Source of the DNA: Deltaproteobacteria bacterium
GTDB lineage: Bacteria > Desulfobacterota > BSN033 > UBA1163
Reading direction: 5' to 3'
Assembly: GCA_018333535.1 (NCBI GenBank)
Contig: JAGXTA010000024.1
Location: forward strand, 1 to 39,092
Length of the DNA: 39,092 bases
A program made the position numbers and the translations under genes. This document shows positions 1 to 9,758 of the stretch, in pieces; the first letter of the stretch is position 1, and each line of letters opens with the position of its first letter. Below the pieces are notes generated by a model. The model saw only the letters and a program-made list of their open reading frames with translations. It was not told the DNA's origin and searched no databases.

Positions 1-115
1 CAAGGGCTACCACAAAAGCATCATAGGCTCTGACCGGGTTATTAGGGGCCACGTAGTCTTCAATGCTGGGTGGAAACAGGCCGAGTTGAAAACGATCTCC
101 ATATCGATAGGCCAT
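1..115 (-). CDS. Transposase N-terminus, IS1182-like (partial, runs off window)
   Basis: Reading leftward from an ATG at 115, 38 codons are open to the window edge. The peptide begins MAYRYGDRFQLGLFPPS and continues IEDYVAPNNPVRAYDAFV, which matches the conserved opening of IS1182/ISNCY-type DDE transposases as I know the family. An AGGAGG ribosome binding site lies 7 nt upstream of the ATG. Only the start of the gene is visible, so intactness cannot be judged. It points away from atpD in the same direction and occupies the place where atpC would normally be found. Family assignment comes from motif recall, not from a search. Confidence 0.72.
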   Translation of the reverse strand, partial: MAYRYGDRFQLGLFPPSIEDYVAPNNPVRAYDAFVVAL

Positions 116-203
116 TGGGATTCCTCCTCTGTTGGGCTGCATTGTATCATATCGATATGGAGACAGGTAGAGTTTTTTCATTCGTTATGCTAAAAATTGT
201 TAC

Positions 204-256
204 CCCTCACCCTCCCCATTGTGACACAGTCTCTATAGGGAGAGAAGAAAAGTGAG
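204..256. repeat. CCCTCACC/GGTGAGGG-type palindromic repeat
   Basis: An imperfect palindrome opens with CCCCTCACCCTCCCC and closes with GTGAGGGG. Related sequences occur at 2727-2842, 5862-5942 and 30215-30266. It lies downstream of atpD and could act as a transcript 3' stem. Confidence 0.55.
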
Positions 257-333
257 GGGATTAACTTTGAATTTGGTATTTCGGTCATTTGAAAATTGTT
301 TCGAATTTCGTGCTTCGGATTTAGAATTTTTGT
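257..333. repeat. Single-arm AT-rich word repeat (AATTTCG/GTGCTTCG)
   Basis: Short words such as GAATTT, ATTTCGG and GTGCTTCG recur in a T-rich stretch directly after the atpD stop. The complementary wording (AATTCGAAGCACGAAATGG) occurs at about 22300, after radA. It has no coding potential, and I see no atpC remnant in it. Confidence 0.4.
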
Positions 334-334
334 T

Positions 335-1750
<1,416 letters not shown>

Positions 1751-1755
1751 TCAAT

Positions 1756-1836
1756 TGGAATGTAGATCGTAGAAAGTGGATAGTTGAAAATGAATTTTTT
1801 AATTCCACCTTCTACCTTCTACCGTCCACTTTCTAA
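1756..1836. repeat. Inverted word repeat between atpG and atpD
   Basis: The left arm carries GTAGA/TAGAAAGTGGA words and the right arm carries CTTCTACC/TCCACTTTCTA words. They can fold into a long imperfect hairpin that lies inside the atp operon. Confidence 0.6.
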
Positions 1837-2718
1837 TCATTTCTTCCCTTGGGCAAACCGTAAGGCTTCGGCGCCTGTCGTCACCTCTAAGAGTTCTTTG
1901 GTAATCGAGGCCTGTCTGGCCTTATTGAAACTCAGGGTGAGGTTTGAAATCATCTCTTCAGCGTTCTCTGAAGCCGATTTCATAGAGACCATCCGGGCGC
2001 CCTGTTCGCTTGCAACTGACTCGACCATGCCTTTGTAAATCTGAGCTTCAAGATATTTCGGAAGAAGATAGGCCATGATCTCTTCGGCTGTGGGTTCAAA
2101 AATGGGTTCTCCCTTGATCTCGCTTCCCTTCTTTAAAACCTCCGAACTCTCGAGGGGCAATAGTTTCATCACAGTTGGCTGTGTGGCAACGGCTGATTGA
2201 AAGCGGGTATAGATCAAATCCACTTCATCGTAGCGTGTTTCCTGAAACCCTTTGACGATCACCCCTGAGATTTCTTTTACCTCCTGAAGCGAGATCTCTT
2301 TTGAGATCTGGAGGAGGGTGTGATCGATGGGACAGGTCTTTCTCCGGAAAAGGTCATAACCCTTCCTTCCGATGAGAATGAGCCGGACCTCTTTGTCAGA
2401 ATGCTCATTGATAAATCGTGTGGCCTGAGAAATAACATTGGCGTTGTAACCGCCACAGAGACCCTTGTCCGACGTGATGAGGACGAGGCCAATGTGTTTG
2501 ACCTCCCGCTTGACGAGAAGGGGGTGGTCGATACGGGGAAGGGAAGGGGCCAGGCTTTCCATCAGTTCCTGGATCTTCTCGGCATAAGGCCTGGCTGAGC
2601 GGAGGCGATCTTCAGCCCGCTTGAGGCGTGAGACTGCGATCATCTCCATGGCGCGGGTGATCTGCTGGATGCTGATCACGCTTCGAATTCTTCTTTTGAT
2701 ATCTTTGGTTCCGGGCAT
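1837..2718 (-). CDS. atpG: ATP synthase F1 subunit gamma
   Basis: Central rotor shaft of F1, coupling c-ring rotation to the beta-subunit catalytic cycle. The product starts MPGTKDIKRRIRSV and contains the conserved N-terminal coiled-coil segment ITRAMEMIAVSRLKRAE. It ends with the matching C-terminal helix (ASENAEEMISNLTLSFNKAR, then QASITKELLEV). Length from the ATG at 2718 is 293 residues, normal for the family. A longer open frame to 2754 exists, but its extra residues are encoded by a CCCTCACC-type repeat, so I reject that start. It lies between atpA and atpD, separated from each by repeat-bearing gaps of about 100-130 bp. Confidence 0.96.
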   Translation of the reverse strand: MPGTKDIKRRIRSVISIQQITRAMEMIAVSRLKRAEDRLRSARPYAEKIQELMESLAPSLPRIDHPLLVKREVKHIGLVLITSDKGLCGGYNANVISQATRFINEHSDKEVRLILIGRKGYDLFRRKTCPIDHTLLQISKEISLQEVKEISGVIVKGFQETRYDEVDLIYTRFQSAVATQPTVMKLLPLESSEVLKKGSEIKGEPIFEPTAEEIMAYLLPKYLEAQIYKGMVESVASEQGARMVSMKSASENAEEMISNLTLSFNKARQASITKELLEVTTGAEALRFAQGKK

Positions 2719-2726
2719 TTTTCTTA

Positions 2727-2842
2727 ATTCCCCCTCACCCCTGCCCTCTCCCACCAGGGGAGAGGGAAAAATTTTTCTCGCTGAAGGGGGTTCCCTTTAA
2801 CTACCCTCACCCTTGATGGGGGAGGGATAGGGTGGGGGTGAT
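2727..2842. repeat. Pair of CCCTCACC/GGGTGAGGG palindromes between atpA and atpG
   Basis: Two successive hairpin-capable units occur, one with arms CCCTCTCCC/GGGAGAGGG and one with CCCTCACCC/GGGTGGGGG-like arms. They fill the whole gap between two ATP synthase genes. Confidence 0.65.
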
Positions 2843-2848
2843 ATCATT

Positions 2849-4366
2849 TTATGTTGTTACAAAATTCTTCTTATAATCCTGGGCTGCCTGATGGAGAAAT
2901 TTCGACATCTCATCAGAGAGCTGTTTTGTCTCTCGAATCTCTTTGGGAATCTGAGGGAACTTCTCCCGGACAAACGGGTAGAATCCTGCCTCAAAATCTT
3001 TAACCCTATCCACCGGAAGGTCATCGAGATAACCGTTTTCGGCAACGAAAATAATCATGATCTGATTTTCGACCGGCATCGGGTTATACTGGGGCTGTTT
3101 CAGGATTTCCACCAGACGTTCTCCACGAGTGATCTGGGCCTGAGTCGCCTTGTCCAGTTCTGAACCGAATTTGGCGAAGGTCACCAGTTCCCGGTACTGG
3201 GCAAGGTCGAGCCTGAGCATTCCCGCCACCTTCTTCATAGCCTTGATCTGGGCATTTCCACCCACACGTGAAACGGAAAGGCCGACCGAGACGGCAGGCC
3301 GGACACCGGCATAGAAAAGGTCGCCCTCCAGATAGATCTGGCCGTCGGTGATCGAAATGACATTGGTCGGGATGTAAGCGGAATAATCGCCAGCCTGTGT
3401 CTCCACAATAGGAAGCGCCGTAAGAGACCCGCCACCGAGTTCATCATTCAGTTTGGCGGCCCTTTCGAGGAGCCTTGAATGGATGTTGAAGATGTCGCCA
3501 GGGAAGGCCTCGCGGCCGGGCGGTCTCCTCAACAGAAGAGAGACCTGCCGATAGGCCACGGCATGTTTCCAGAGATCATCGTAGATGATCAGTGCATGGC
3601 GTCCTGTGTCACGGAACTCTTCGCCCATGGCAGCGCCTGCATAGGGGGCCACATATTGCATGGGTGCGGGGTCGGAAGCTGTGGCCGAGACCACGATGGT
3701 ATATTCCATGGCTCCGTATTCCTGAAGGGTATTGACGACCGAAGCCACGGTGGACTGCTTCTGCCCGATGGCAACATAGATACAGATCACATTGCCGCCT
3801 TTCTGATTGAGGATCGTATCCACGGCAATGGCTGTCTTTCCGGTCTGCCGGTCTCCGATGATCAACTCCCGTTGTCCTCTTCCGATGGGGATCATGGAGT
3901 CAATGCACTTCAGTCCGGTTTGAAGGGGTTCTTTCACCGGTTGCCTTTCGACCACATTGGGTGTGGTCCCCTCGATCAAACGGAGCTTTTCTGTATGGAT
4001 GGGACCTCTGCCATCAATGGGCTGTCCCACGGCATTGACAATTCTTCCGACCAGAGCATCCCCTACCGGGACGGAGAGGACCTTGCCCGTGCGCCTGACC
4101 TGGTTTCCCTGTTCAATATGGGCAATATCGCCAAGAATCATGGCTCCGATCTGGTCCTCTTCGAGGTTGAGAGCCATTCCGTATATTCCTCCCGGAAATT
4201 CGAGCATCTCAGAGGCCATACAGCTGGGAAGGCCTTTGATCCGGGCGATTCCATCTCCGGCCTCGATAACCTCTCCGATCTCCTCGGCCTCTGTCTTGAC
4301 CTGGTATTGTTCAATATGCCGTTTCAGGATGGCTGATATTTCTTCTGGCTTGATCTTCAGTTCCAC
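2849..4366 (-). CDS. atpA: ATP synthase F1 subunit alpha
   Basis: Non-catalytic nucleotide-binding subunit of F1, alternating with beta in the hexamer. It has 505 residues, the standard length. Walker A is GDRQTGKT at residues 171-178, the Walker B strand is ALIIYDD, and the arginine-finger region SVSRVGG is present. The start is GTG at 4366 with AAAGGGGTG just upstream. One oddity is residue 266: the segment after Walker B reads [11 protein letters not shown], where the family almost always has Ser (DDLSK). This is a single-codon TGG that could be a real substitution or a sequencing error. Gene order H-A-G-D is standard. The upstream gap contains GC-rich hairpins. Confidence 0.97.
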   Translation of the reverse strand: MELKIKPEEISAILKRHIEQYQVKTEAEEIGEVIEAGDGIARIKGLPSCMASEMLEFPGGIYGMALNLEEDQIGAMILGDIAHIEQGNQVRRTGKVLSVPVGDALVGRIVNAVGQPIDGRGPIHTEKLRLIEGTTPNVVERQPVKEPLQTGLKCIDSMIPIGRGQRELIIGDRQTGKTAIAVDTILNQKGGNVICIYVAIGQKQSTVASVVNTLQEYGAMEYTIVVSATASDPAPMQYVAPYAGAAMGEEFRDTGRHALIIYDDLWKHAVAYRQVSLLLRRPPGREAFPGDIFNIHSRLLERAAKLNDELGGGSLTALPIVETQAGDYSAYIPTNVISITDGQIYLEGDLFYAGVRPAVSVGLSVSRVGGNAQIKAMKKVAGMLRLDLAQYRELVTFAKFGSELDKATQAQITRGERLVEILKQPQYNPMPVENQIMIIFVAENGYLDDLPVDRVKDFEAGFYPFVREKFPQIPKEIRETKQLSDEMSKFLHQAAQDYKKNFVTT

Positions 4367-4375
4367 TTTTTCACC

Positions 4376-4474
4376 CCTTTTTCACCCCCACCCCCGCCTG
4401 CCAAAGAACTTGTTCGGCGGGCAGGCTCACCCTCCCCCCTGCCTACCGGCAGGCAGGCATCAAGGGTAAGGGGA
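4376..4474. repeat. GCCTGCC/GGCAGGC hairpins between atpH and atpA
   Basis: Two GC-rich stem-loops are visible: GCCTGCC...GGCAGGC at about 4396-4426 and CCTGCC-TACC-GGCAGG at about 4439-4454. They are flanked by CACCC/GGGTAAGGGG words. The same CCTGCC/GGCAGG unit is nested in the repeat at 24282-24391. Confidence 0.65.
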
Positions 4475-4487
4475 AATATGAAATAAG

Positions 4488-5030
4488 TTAGTAGGTTTTC
4501 ACCATCTCCTGCTTCATCTCTTCGAGACGATGTTTGACGCTTCCATCAATGATTTTGTTCTCGATCTTGACGATCACCCCTCCTAGAATCGACTCATCGA
4601 CCATCGGTTTGAGAAAGACCTGCTTCTTCGATGCGCGGGAAAGTTCTTTTTCGAGGCGCTGGATCAGATCCTCGGAAAGAGGAACTGACGTGACCACTTC
4701 TGCCGTCACCTTTTCGCGGGATTCCTGAGCAAGAGTAAAAAAAGCCTCGATGATGTTGGGAAGTCTCCTCTGCCGGCCCTGGTCGATGACCAGATTGATC
4801 CAGTTGAGGGTGATCGTGGAGATCTTCTCACCGAATATCTGAAAGAGGGCGCTCTTCTTCCCCTCGGGAGAGATCTGGAGATTGCTCATAAACTCTTTCA
4901 CTTCCGCATTCGATTCGAGACCGTTTTTAAGCCGGGTCAATTCCTCTTCAACCCGGTCGAGCGACTCCTCTGCCCGGGCCACCTGAAAGAGGGCCTCCGC
5001 ATAGCCTCTCACCACCGGATCACTTGCCAT
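4488..5030 (-). CDS. atpH: ATP synthase F1 subunit delta (OSCP-like)
   Basis: Peripheral-stalk subunit linking F1 to the b subunit. The product (180 residues from ATG 5030) begins MASDPVVRGYAEALFQVA and ends with the conserved C-terminal module (SILGGVIVKIENKIIDGSVKHRLEEM), typical of the delta/OSCP family. A GTG nine bases upstream (5039) is in frame, but the AAGGTAGG ribosome site is placed correctly only for the ATG. The start overlaps the end of atpF by 11 nt, implying translational coupling. Confidence 0.94.
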   Translation of the reverse strand: MASDPVVRGYAEALFQVARAEESLDRVEEELTRLKNGLESNAEVKEFMSNLQISPEGKKSALFQIFGEKISTITLNWINLVIDQGRQRRLPNIIEAFFTLAQESREKVTAEVVTSVPLSEDLIQRLEKELSRASKKQVFLKPMVDESILGGVIVKIENKIIDGSVKHRLEEMKQEMVKTY

Positions 5031-5514
5031 AGAGTTCACCTACCTTTGAGACATACTCCTCCACAAGGCGGCGGTGGTCTTCGGTATTGAGCGACTTGTT
5101 GATGACCTTCGATGCGGCCATGATGGAGAGGTCGGCAATCTTCTCCTGGAGTTCGAGGAGAGCCTTTTGCTTCTGGAGTTCGATCTCCTCCTGGGCCCTC
5201 TTCACGATCTGATTCGATTCCTGCTGGGCCTTCTGGACGATCTCCTTCCGCATGTTTTCGCCCAATCCTTTTCCTTCGTTAATAATCTTCTGCGCCTCGG
5301 AACGGGCCTCGGCGAGCTGGCGTTTGTAATCTTCCAGGAGAGCAGCAGCCTCCTGCTTCGTCTTCCTGGCTTCTTCTAATTGCTGTTGAATCGTCTCCTC
5401 CCTCTTCTTCAATCCCTTCAGGATAAGAGGATAGACCAGCTTCGCCAAAAGGATGAGGAGGATAAAGAAAGAGACCAGAGTCCAGATGATCAATCCTGGT
5501 TCTGCTTTAAACAT
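5020..5514 (-). CDS. atpF: ATP synthase Fo subunit b
   Basis: Peripheral stalk subunit b, anchored in the inner membrane. Residues about 7-28 form one hydrophobic segment (GLIIWTLVSFFILLILLAKL). The rest is a long charged, alanine/glutamate-rich helix (LEEARKTKQEAAALLEDYKR and onward), as expected for the right-handed coiled-coil stalk. It has 164 residues. GAGGGAG precedes the ATG. Only one b-type gene is present, unlike lineages that carry b plus b' (atpX). It overlaps atpH. Confidence 0.94.
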   Translation of the reverse strand: MFKAEPGLIIWTLVSFFILLILLAKLVYPLILKGLKKREETIQQQLEEARKTKQEAAALLEDYKRQLAEARSEAQKIINEGKGLGENMRKEIVQKAQQESNQIVKRAQEEIELQKQKALLELQEKIADLSIMAASKVINKSLNTEDHRRLVEEYVSKVGELYGK

Positions 5515-5539
5515 ATTCCGCTCCCTCTTTGTGGATTAT

Positions 5540-5586
5540 TCACGTGACCGTGTCCGTGACCATAAGGAGTCAGCTCCCTTATGATG
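5540..5586. repeat. Word repeat plus hairpin between atpE and atpF
   Basis: CACGTGACCGTGTCCGTGAC is a quasi-periodic CGTGAC word string. Next to it is a stem with arms CATAAGGAG and CTCCCTTATG at 5561-5583. It could form a stem-loop between the c-ring and stalk genes. Confidence 0.5.
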
Positions 5587-5601
5587 AATGAGGTTTATGT
5601 T

Positions 5602-5859
<258 letters not shown>

Positions 5860-5861
5860 TC

Positions 5862-5942
5862 ACCCTCCCCAAAACAGAGAAATCCCTCTCCCCAGTGGCA
5901 CAGGCGTGACGCCTGTGGCCACCAGAGAGGGTAGGGTGAGGG
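5862..5942. repeat. Nested palindromic repeat between atpB and atpE
   Basis: Outer arms are CACCCTCCCC and GGGTGAGGGG. A nested perfect hairpin CACAGGCG-TGA-CGCCTGTG lies at about 5899-5917. Both units resemble widespread REP-like palindromes. Confidence 0.65.
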
Positions 5943-5950
5943 GGCATTAT

Positions 5951-6694
5951 TTAATGTTCCGCATGAACGGCCTCGGCAATATACATGGAGGCCAGAATCG
6001 AAAAAATAAACGCCTGAATCAGTGAGACAAAGATCTCAAAGGCCATCATCACCACGGCCATCGCAAGAGGAAGGGGCGTGACGATGATGCTCTTGAACAT
6101 GATGATCATTGAGAGAAAGACCAGGATGACCAGGTGGCCGGCAGTCATATTGGCAAAGAGCCGGACAGCGAGAGAGAATGGCTTGGCAAACTGGCTGATG
6201 ATTTCAATGGGGAGCATGAGGGGAATAATCCAGAGGGGAACCCCCTTGGGAATAAACTTTTTGAGGTAGCCGAAAGGGCCATGCTTATAAATGCCTGCTC
6301 CCTGGGTGCAAAGAAAGACCACAATGGCCAGAGAAGCGGTCACATTGATGTTGGAGGTGGCCGTGAATCCCTTCGGAATCAGGCCGAGGAGATTACAGAA
6401 AAGGATGAAGAAGAAGAGGGTGGCGATGAAAGGAAACCAGGCCATCCCTTTCTCACCGATGGTTTCATAAATGAGGTTTGTCCTCAGATAGTCCACGACC
6501 GCTTCCATCAGATTCTGCAACCCCTTTGGAACCAACCTTCCCGCCCTTCCTGCGATGAAGAGGGTGAGAAAGACCAGCACACACGCAATCCACATCATGA
6601 TGACCGCATTGGTAATGGAGAGGTCGATGTTTCCGATCTTAAGGGGAATATAGACATGGGGCTGGAGGTGTTCCATTAAGTCTATCTTTTCCAT
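5951..6694 (-). CDS. atpB: ATP synthase Fo subunit a
   Basis: Stator channel subunit of Fo, inner membrane, 247 residues with five to six hydrophobic segments. The essential arginine lies in the conserved helix FSLAVRLFANMTAGH, and the family's C-terminal segment (FEIFVSLIQAFIFSILASMYI) is present. AAGGA precedes ATG 6694. The gene follows atpI by about 10 nt. Confidence 0.96.
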   Translation of the reverse strand: MEKIDLMEHLQPHVYIPLKIGNIDLSITNAVIMMWIACVLVFLTLFIAGRAGRLVPKGLQNLMEAVVDYLRTNLIYETIGEKGMAWFPFIATLFFFILFCNLLGLIPKGFTATSNINVTASLAIVVFLCTQGAGIYKHGPFGYLKKFIPKGVPLWIIPLMLPIEIISQFAKPFSLAVRLFANMTAGHLVILVFLSMIIMFKSIIVTPLPLAMAVVMMAFEIFVSLIQAFIFSILASMYIAEAVHAEH

Positions 6695-6704
6695 ATTCGA
6701 ATCC

Positions 6705-7016
6705 TTACCTCCCGATTTGCTTCCATGGGATCGATCCCAGCTTTCGATAAAACCGCATCGTTTTAATAATCAGAAAAAGGGTGAAGCAGATGGCGAAGGA
6801 GAGAAGGGCTGTTTGAAAATGGATCTCCTTCACTTTAGTCAACCCGTAGAAGATGAGGCCGAGCGCTGTGAGTCTTGCTATAAACCCACCCAGGGCAACG
6901 ACGACAGAAGTCAACTTGGAACGGTAGATGACTTTCGAAGAGATGAAGGTGGAGGCTAAGAAATTGAGGAGAGCCAACGTAAACCCCACCATTGTTCCAG
7001 AAAGAAACGGATTCAT
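6705..7016 (-). CDS. atpI: ATP synthase subunit I family protein
   Basis: Small membrane protein of the ATP synthase I chain family, thought to help assemble the c-ring. The product (103 residues from ATG 7016) has four hydrophobic segments and begins MNPFLSGTMVGFTLALLNFL. The start was chosen because AAGGA lies 6 nt upstream and it begins one base after the atpZ stop. A longer frame to 7100 is open, but it would read back through the atpZ end with charged, non-family sequence. Sequence conservation in this family is low, so the call leans on position and hydrophobicity. Confidence 0.75.
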   Translation of the reverse strand: MNPFLSGTMVGFTLALLNFLASTFISSKVIYRSKLTSVVVALGGFIARLTALGLIFYGLTKVKEIHFQTALLSFAICFTLFLIIKTMRFYRKLGSIPWKQIGR

Positions 7017-7017
7017 C

Positions 7018-7248
7018 TCAATCCTTTTTCTCTTTATCTTCTTTGATAAGCCGGAAGATGCTTCGAAAACCGGCTGCCGACCCAAAGATGAACCCCACAA
7101 TCATCAACCAGGGACGGGTGTTGAGGAGGTAATCTAAACCGTACCCTCCGAGAGCGCCGATCAGAACCGAAGCCAGCATTTCCACACCGATGCCACCGTA
7201 CCTGAACCAATCTTTCATAAATTTTTCTGGTTTTCGATTCTGGGGCAT
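7018..7248 (-). CDS. atpZ: AtpZ/AtpI-family F0F1 ATPase accessory subunit
   Basis: Short two-helix membrane protein. The glycine-rich first helix reads GIGVEMLASVLIGALGGYGL and the second is WLMIVGFIFGSAAGFRSIF, followed by a charged tail. This is the typical signature of AtpZ/AtpQ-like proteins placed first in ATP synthase operons. An upstream in-frame start at 7299 is open but overlaps the -35/-10 promoter described at 7271-7299, so the real start is probably ATG 7248 (76 residues) or ATG 7218. Neither has a strong ribosome binding site. Related proteins have been proposed to take part in Mg2+/Ca2+ transport or Fo assembly. Confidence 0.75.
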   Translation of the reverse strand: MPQNRKPEKFMKDWFRYGGIGVEMLASVLIGALGGYGLDYLLNTRPWLMIVGFIFGSAAGFRSIFRLIKEDKEKKD

Positions 7249-7270
7249 CGGGGAATTACAAAATGTGAAT

Positions 7271-7299
7271 TTCTTAACATACCTCAAAAAAGTTGTCAA
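7271..7299 (-). promoter_or_regulatory. Sigma70-type promoter of the atp operon
   Basis: On the minus strand, TTGACA (7299-7294) is followed after exactly 17 nt by TAAGAA (7276-7271), which is preceded by TGT (an extended -10). The predicted start of transcription near 7264 is only about 16 nt from ATG 7248, giving a very short leader. Confidence 0.65.
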
Positions 7300-7378
7300 T
7301 CAATTTTTGTTAAGAGCCTGAATCCGTGAATACTTCCTTCGCAAAAGGAGAGCGAAGCATGTTAACCATTTGAAATTG

Positions 7379-7816
7379 TTATGAAACGGAAATGGGATGG
7401 TCCACATTGAGGGGGCGGGGATGAAGGTCTTCTTCCCGGGCAACCTTCGCCTCCATCTCGCAATGACCATTAAGAGTTCCTCCCTCATTGATGATAAGCA
7501 CAGGGGTGATGAGGGTTCCAGAGAATTTGCCCGTCGAATGAATCTCAACCCGTTCTTCCGAATGGAGATCTCCCTCAACACAGCCGTTGATGATGATGAT
7601 GTTTACCCCTACCTTTCCCTTAATGAGGGCGGATTCGCCCACAATCAGAGTGCCGCTTTCGAAGATTTCTCCCTCAAATCTTCCATCCAGGCGGAAGACC
7701 CCCCGAAAGGTCATCTTCCCTTCAAACAGGGTCTCTTTTCCAAGAAAGGCGCTGATCTCTTCTGGTGCCGAGGAAGGGGTTGTGGTGCTTTTAGTGAAGA
7801 TGGATTTCCCTGACAT
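7379..7816 (-). CDS. Bactofilin (polymer-forming cytoskeletal protein)
   Basis: 145-residue protein with a central beta-helical repeat region. Its periodic short strands run FEGKMTFRGVFRLDGRFEGE, LIVGESALIKGKV, IIINGCVEGDL, VEIHSTGKFSGTL and LIINEGGTLNGHC, which is the bactofilin (BacM/CcmA) pattern. The unstructured polar N- and C-termini are also typical. Bactofilins form cytoplasmic filaments and in several bacteria organise ParABS partners or cell-shape enzymes. Its place right after parB and before the ATP synthase operon is consistent with a ParAB-associated scaffold, though that is inference. AAAGGAG precedes ATG 7816. No termination stem was seen between it and the atp promoter. Confidence 0.9.
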   Translation of the reverse strand: MSGKSIFTKSTTTPSSAPEEISAFLGKETLFEGKMTFRGVFRLDGRFEGEIFESGTLIVGESALIKGKVGVNIIIINGCVEGDLHSEERVEIHSTGKFSGTLITPVLIINEGGTLNGHCEMEAKVAREEDLHPRPLNVDHPISVS

Positions 7817-7844
7817 GGGCGACTCCTTTCAACCCTTAACGGAT

Positions 7845-7976
7845 AATTTCAAATGACAAAGTTCAAAGTTCAAATGAAATCTAAACGACAAAATGTCAAA
7901 TATAGAAAGCCCGAATTTTCAACATTTGGTATTTGACATTCATTTGAAATTTGGATTTTGAAATTTGAAATTCCCT
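7845..7976. repeat. Long AT-rich inverted word repeat between parB and bactofilin
   Basis: Left arm words are TTTCAAATGACAAA and GTTCAAATGAAAT. Right arm words are ATTTGACATTCATTTGAAAT and TTTTGAAATTTGAAA. The arms are complementary over much of about 45 nt with a central spacer. Confidence 0.65.
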
Positions 7977-7984
7977 ATGTTCTT

Positions 7985-8845
7985 TCATTTCCCAAGGATC
8001 GTTTCCACGATCCTTTCCAGGTCCTCAGGGGAATAGTATTCGATTTCGATCTTTCCCCTTTTCCCTCTCGCCTGGATCCGGACTTTTGTTCCCAGGTGCT
8101 GCCTCAGGGAGTCCTGGAGACTGTTGAGTTGATTTTCTAAATCGCCTTTTTTCTTTTCAATGGCGACTTTTTTCTTCGGCCTTTCCGACCATCGTTTTGC
8201 CCACGCCTCCGCCTCTCTCACCGAGAGGCCTTTCCGGATGATCAGGCCACAGAGCTCTTTCTGTTTCTCTCTGCTCTCCAGACTGAGGAGCGCTCTTGCA
8301 TGACCGGCCGTGATCCGGTTCTGGATGAGGTGGTTTTTAATTTCAGAGGATAGTTTGAGAAGGCGGAGGGCATTGGTGATCGTCGTCCGGTCCTTTCCGA
8401 CCCGCCTGCTCGCTTCTTCATGGCTGATATCGGATTTTTCTATCAGATCCCTGAAGCCTTCAGCCTCTTCAACGGGGTTGAGGTCCTCCCTCTGGAGGTT
8501 CTCAATGAGGGAGATTTCAAGGACTTCCCTGTCGTCTGCCTCTCTTACGATCACAGGGACTTCCTTCAATCCGGCCTTCTGGGCGGCCCGCCAGCGGCGC
8601 TCTCCTGCGATCAGTTCATAACCTCCGTCGATCCTCCTCACCATCAGTGGATCGAGGATTCCCTTCTCTTTGATGGTCTCAGCCAGTTCCAGGAGTTTCG
8701 ATTCGTCAAAATGCTTCCGGGGTTGAGAACGATGGGGACGGATCTCTTCAATCCCGCAGTAAAAAAGTCTCCTTTCCTCCGCTCCTTCAACTTCCGGGAT
8801 AAGGGCTCCCAGACCCTTTCCCAATGCCATTCTTTTAGTTGCCAT
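7985..8845 (-). CDS. parB: Chromosome-partitioning protein ParB/Spo0J
   Basis: CTP-dependent DNA clamp that loads at parS sites for origin segregation. The product (286 residues from ATG 8845) begins MATKRMALGKGLGALIPE, the family opening. It carries the ParB/RepB/Spo0J nuclease-fold motif LIAGERRWRAA, the preceding DPLMVR segment, and the helix-turn-helix region SHEEASRRVGKDRTTITNAL. A lysine-rich linker leads to the dimerisation tail. The start overlaps the parA stop by 11 nt, which indicates coupling. The longer frame to 8917 lies wholly within parA and is rejected. Confidence 0.95.
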   Translation of the reverse strand: MATKRMALGKGLGALIPEVEGAEERRLFYCGIEEIRPHRSQPRKHFDESKLLELAETIKEKGILDPLMVRRIDGGYELIAGERRWRAAQKAGLKEVPVIVREADDREVLEISLIENLQREDLNPVEEAEGFRDLIEKSDISHEEASRRVGKDRTTITNALRLLKLSSEIKNHLIQNRITAGHARALLSLESREKQKELCGLIIRKGLSVREAEAWAKRWSERPKKKVAIEKKKGDLENQLNSLQDSLRQHLGTKVRIQARGKRGKIEIEYYSPEDLERIVETILGK

Positions 8846-9611
8846 TTTTCTTTCCGTCGGCCATGATCTCACTGGCCAGATTGAGATAACTTTCCGCTCC
8901 CTTAGAATGGATATCATATAGGATGACAGGCTTCCCGTGGCTTGGAGCCTCGCTCAGCCGGACATTTCTCGGGATGACAGTTTGAAACACCTTCTCTTTG
9001 AAATGGCTCCTGACCTCCTCGACCACCTGGTGGGAGAGGTTATTTCGGATGTCGAACATGGTGAGGAGAATCCCTTCGATCTCCAGTCTCGGATTAAGGG
9101 ACTGTTTGATCAGACGGATCGTCTTAATCAATTGTCCCAGGCCTTCGAGGGCATAGTATTCGCACTGGAGAGGGATGATAACGGAATTCGCTGCCGTCAA
9201 AGAATTGATGGTCAGAAGCCCCAGGGAGGGAGGACAGTCGATAAAGATATAGTCATAATCCTCCTCGACCTCCTTGATCAGATGGGTCAGTCTTCTCTCG
9301 CGATCCTTCTCCTGAATGAGTTCCACCTCTGCGCCGATCAGGTCGGTATTCGAGGTAACCAGATCGAGATGGGCAAGGGAAGTTTTCTGAATCGTCTCCC
9401 GGAGCCCCGAACCTTTGAGCAGGGCTTGATAGATCGTCCCATTGGACTGCTCTTTGCTGAGACCGATTCCGCTTGTTGAGTTTCCCTGGGGATCGATGTC
9501 AATGAGCAGAACCCTCTTCTCTGCCACGGCAATGGAGGCGGAGAGGTTGACGGCGGTCGTCGTCTTTCCCACGCCTCCCTTCTGGTTGGCAATGCAGATC
9601 ACTTTCGCCAT
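8835..9611 (-). CDS. parA: Chromosome-partitioning ATPase ParA/Soj
   Basis: ParA-family deviant Walker ATPase (258 residues from ATG 9611), beginning MAKVICIANQKGGVGKTTTA with the signature lysine in KGGVGKTT. Walker B is YDYIFIDCPPSLGLLT, and the family segment PLQCEYYALEGLGQL is present. It works with ParB to segregate the chromosome origin. The start has AAGGA upstream. The open frame extends to 9695, but the extra residues come from an intergenic repeat. The order rsmG-parA-parB is typical of origin-proximal DNA. I did not notice a parS consensus in the window. Confidence 0.95.
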   Translation of the reverse strand: MAKVICIANQKGGVGKTTTAVNLSASIAVAEKRVLLIDIDPQGNSTSGIGLSKEQSNGTIYQALLKGSGLRETIQKTSLAHLDLVTSNTDLIGAEVELIQEKDRERRLTHLIKEVEEDYDYIFIDCPPSLGLLTINSLTAANSVIIPLQCEYYALEGLGQLIKTIRLIKQSLNPRLEIEGILLTMFDIRNNLSHQVVEEVRSHFKEKVFQTVIPRNVRLSEAPSHGKPVILYDIHSKGAESYLNLASEIMADGKKNGN

Positions 9612-9622
9612 GATGAATCCTT

Positions 9623-9714
9623 TGGAATGGCGGAATATTGGAATAATGGAATATTGGTTTTTTAAATCTTTTAACCCATTATTCCACTGTTCCATTCTTC
9701 CAGTATTCCAAATC
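9623..9714. repeat. GGAATATT/AATATTCC inverted word repeat before parA
   Basis: The left arm repeats GGAAT-A-TGG words (GGAATATTGG, GGAATAATGG). The right arm repeats CCATTATTCC, GTTCCATTCTTCC and AGTATTCC. It forms a long imperfect hairpin between rsmG and parA. Confidence 0.65.
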
Positions 9715-9758
9715 TGACTCTTTATAGCACAAAAGGGGGAGAGAGGGAAAGACTAAAG

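Noticed and set aside
70-255. Small plus-strand frame with METGRV twice
   Set aside because: It runs antisense through the transposase start and then a repeat; it has no ribosome site, and the duplication is only about 10 nt of similar DNA.
3479-4336. Long plus-strand frame (285 codons) opposite atpA
   Set aside because: It is antisense to a fully conserved ATP synthase gene, with His/Gly-rich composition typical of an opposite-strand shadow and no recognisable domain.
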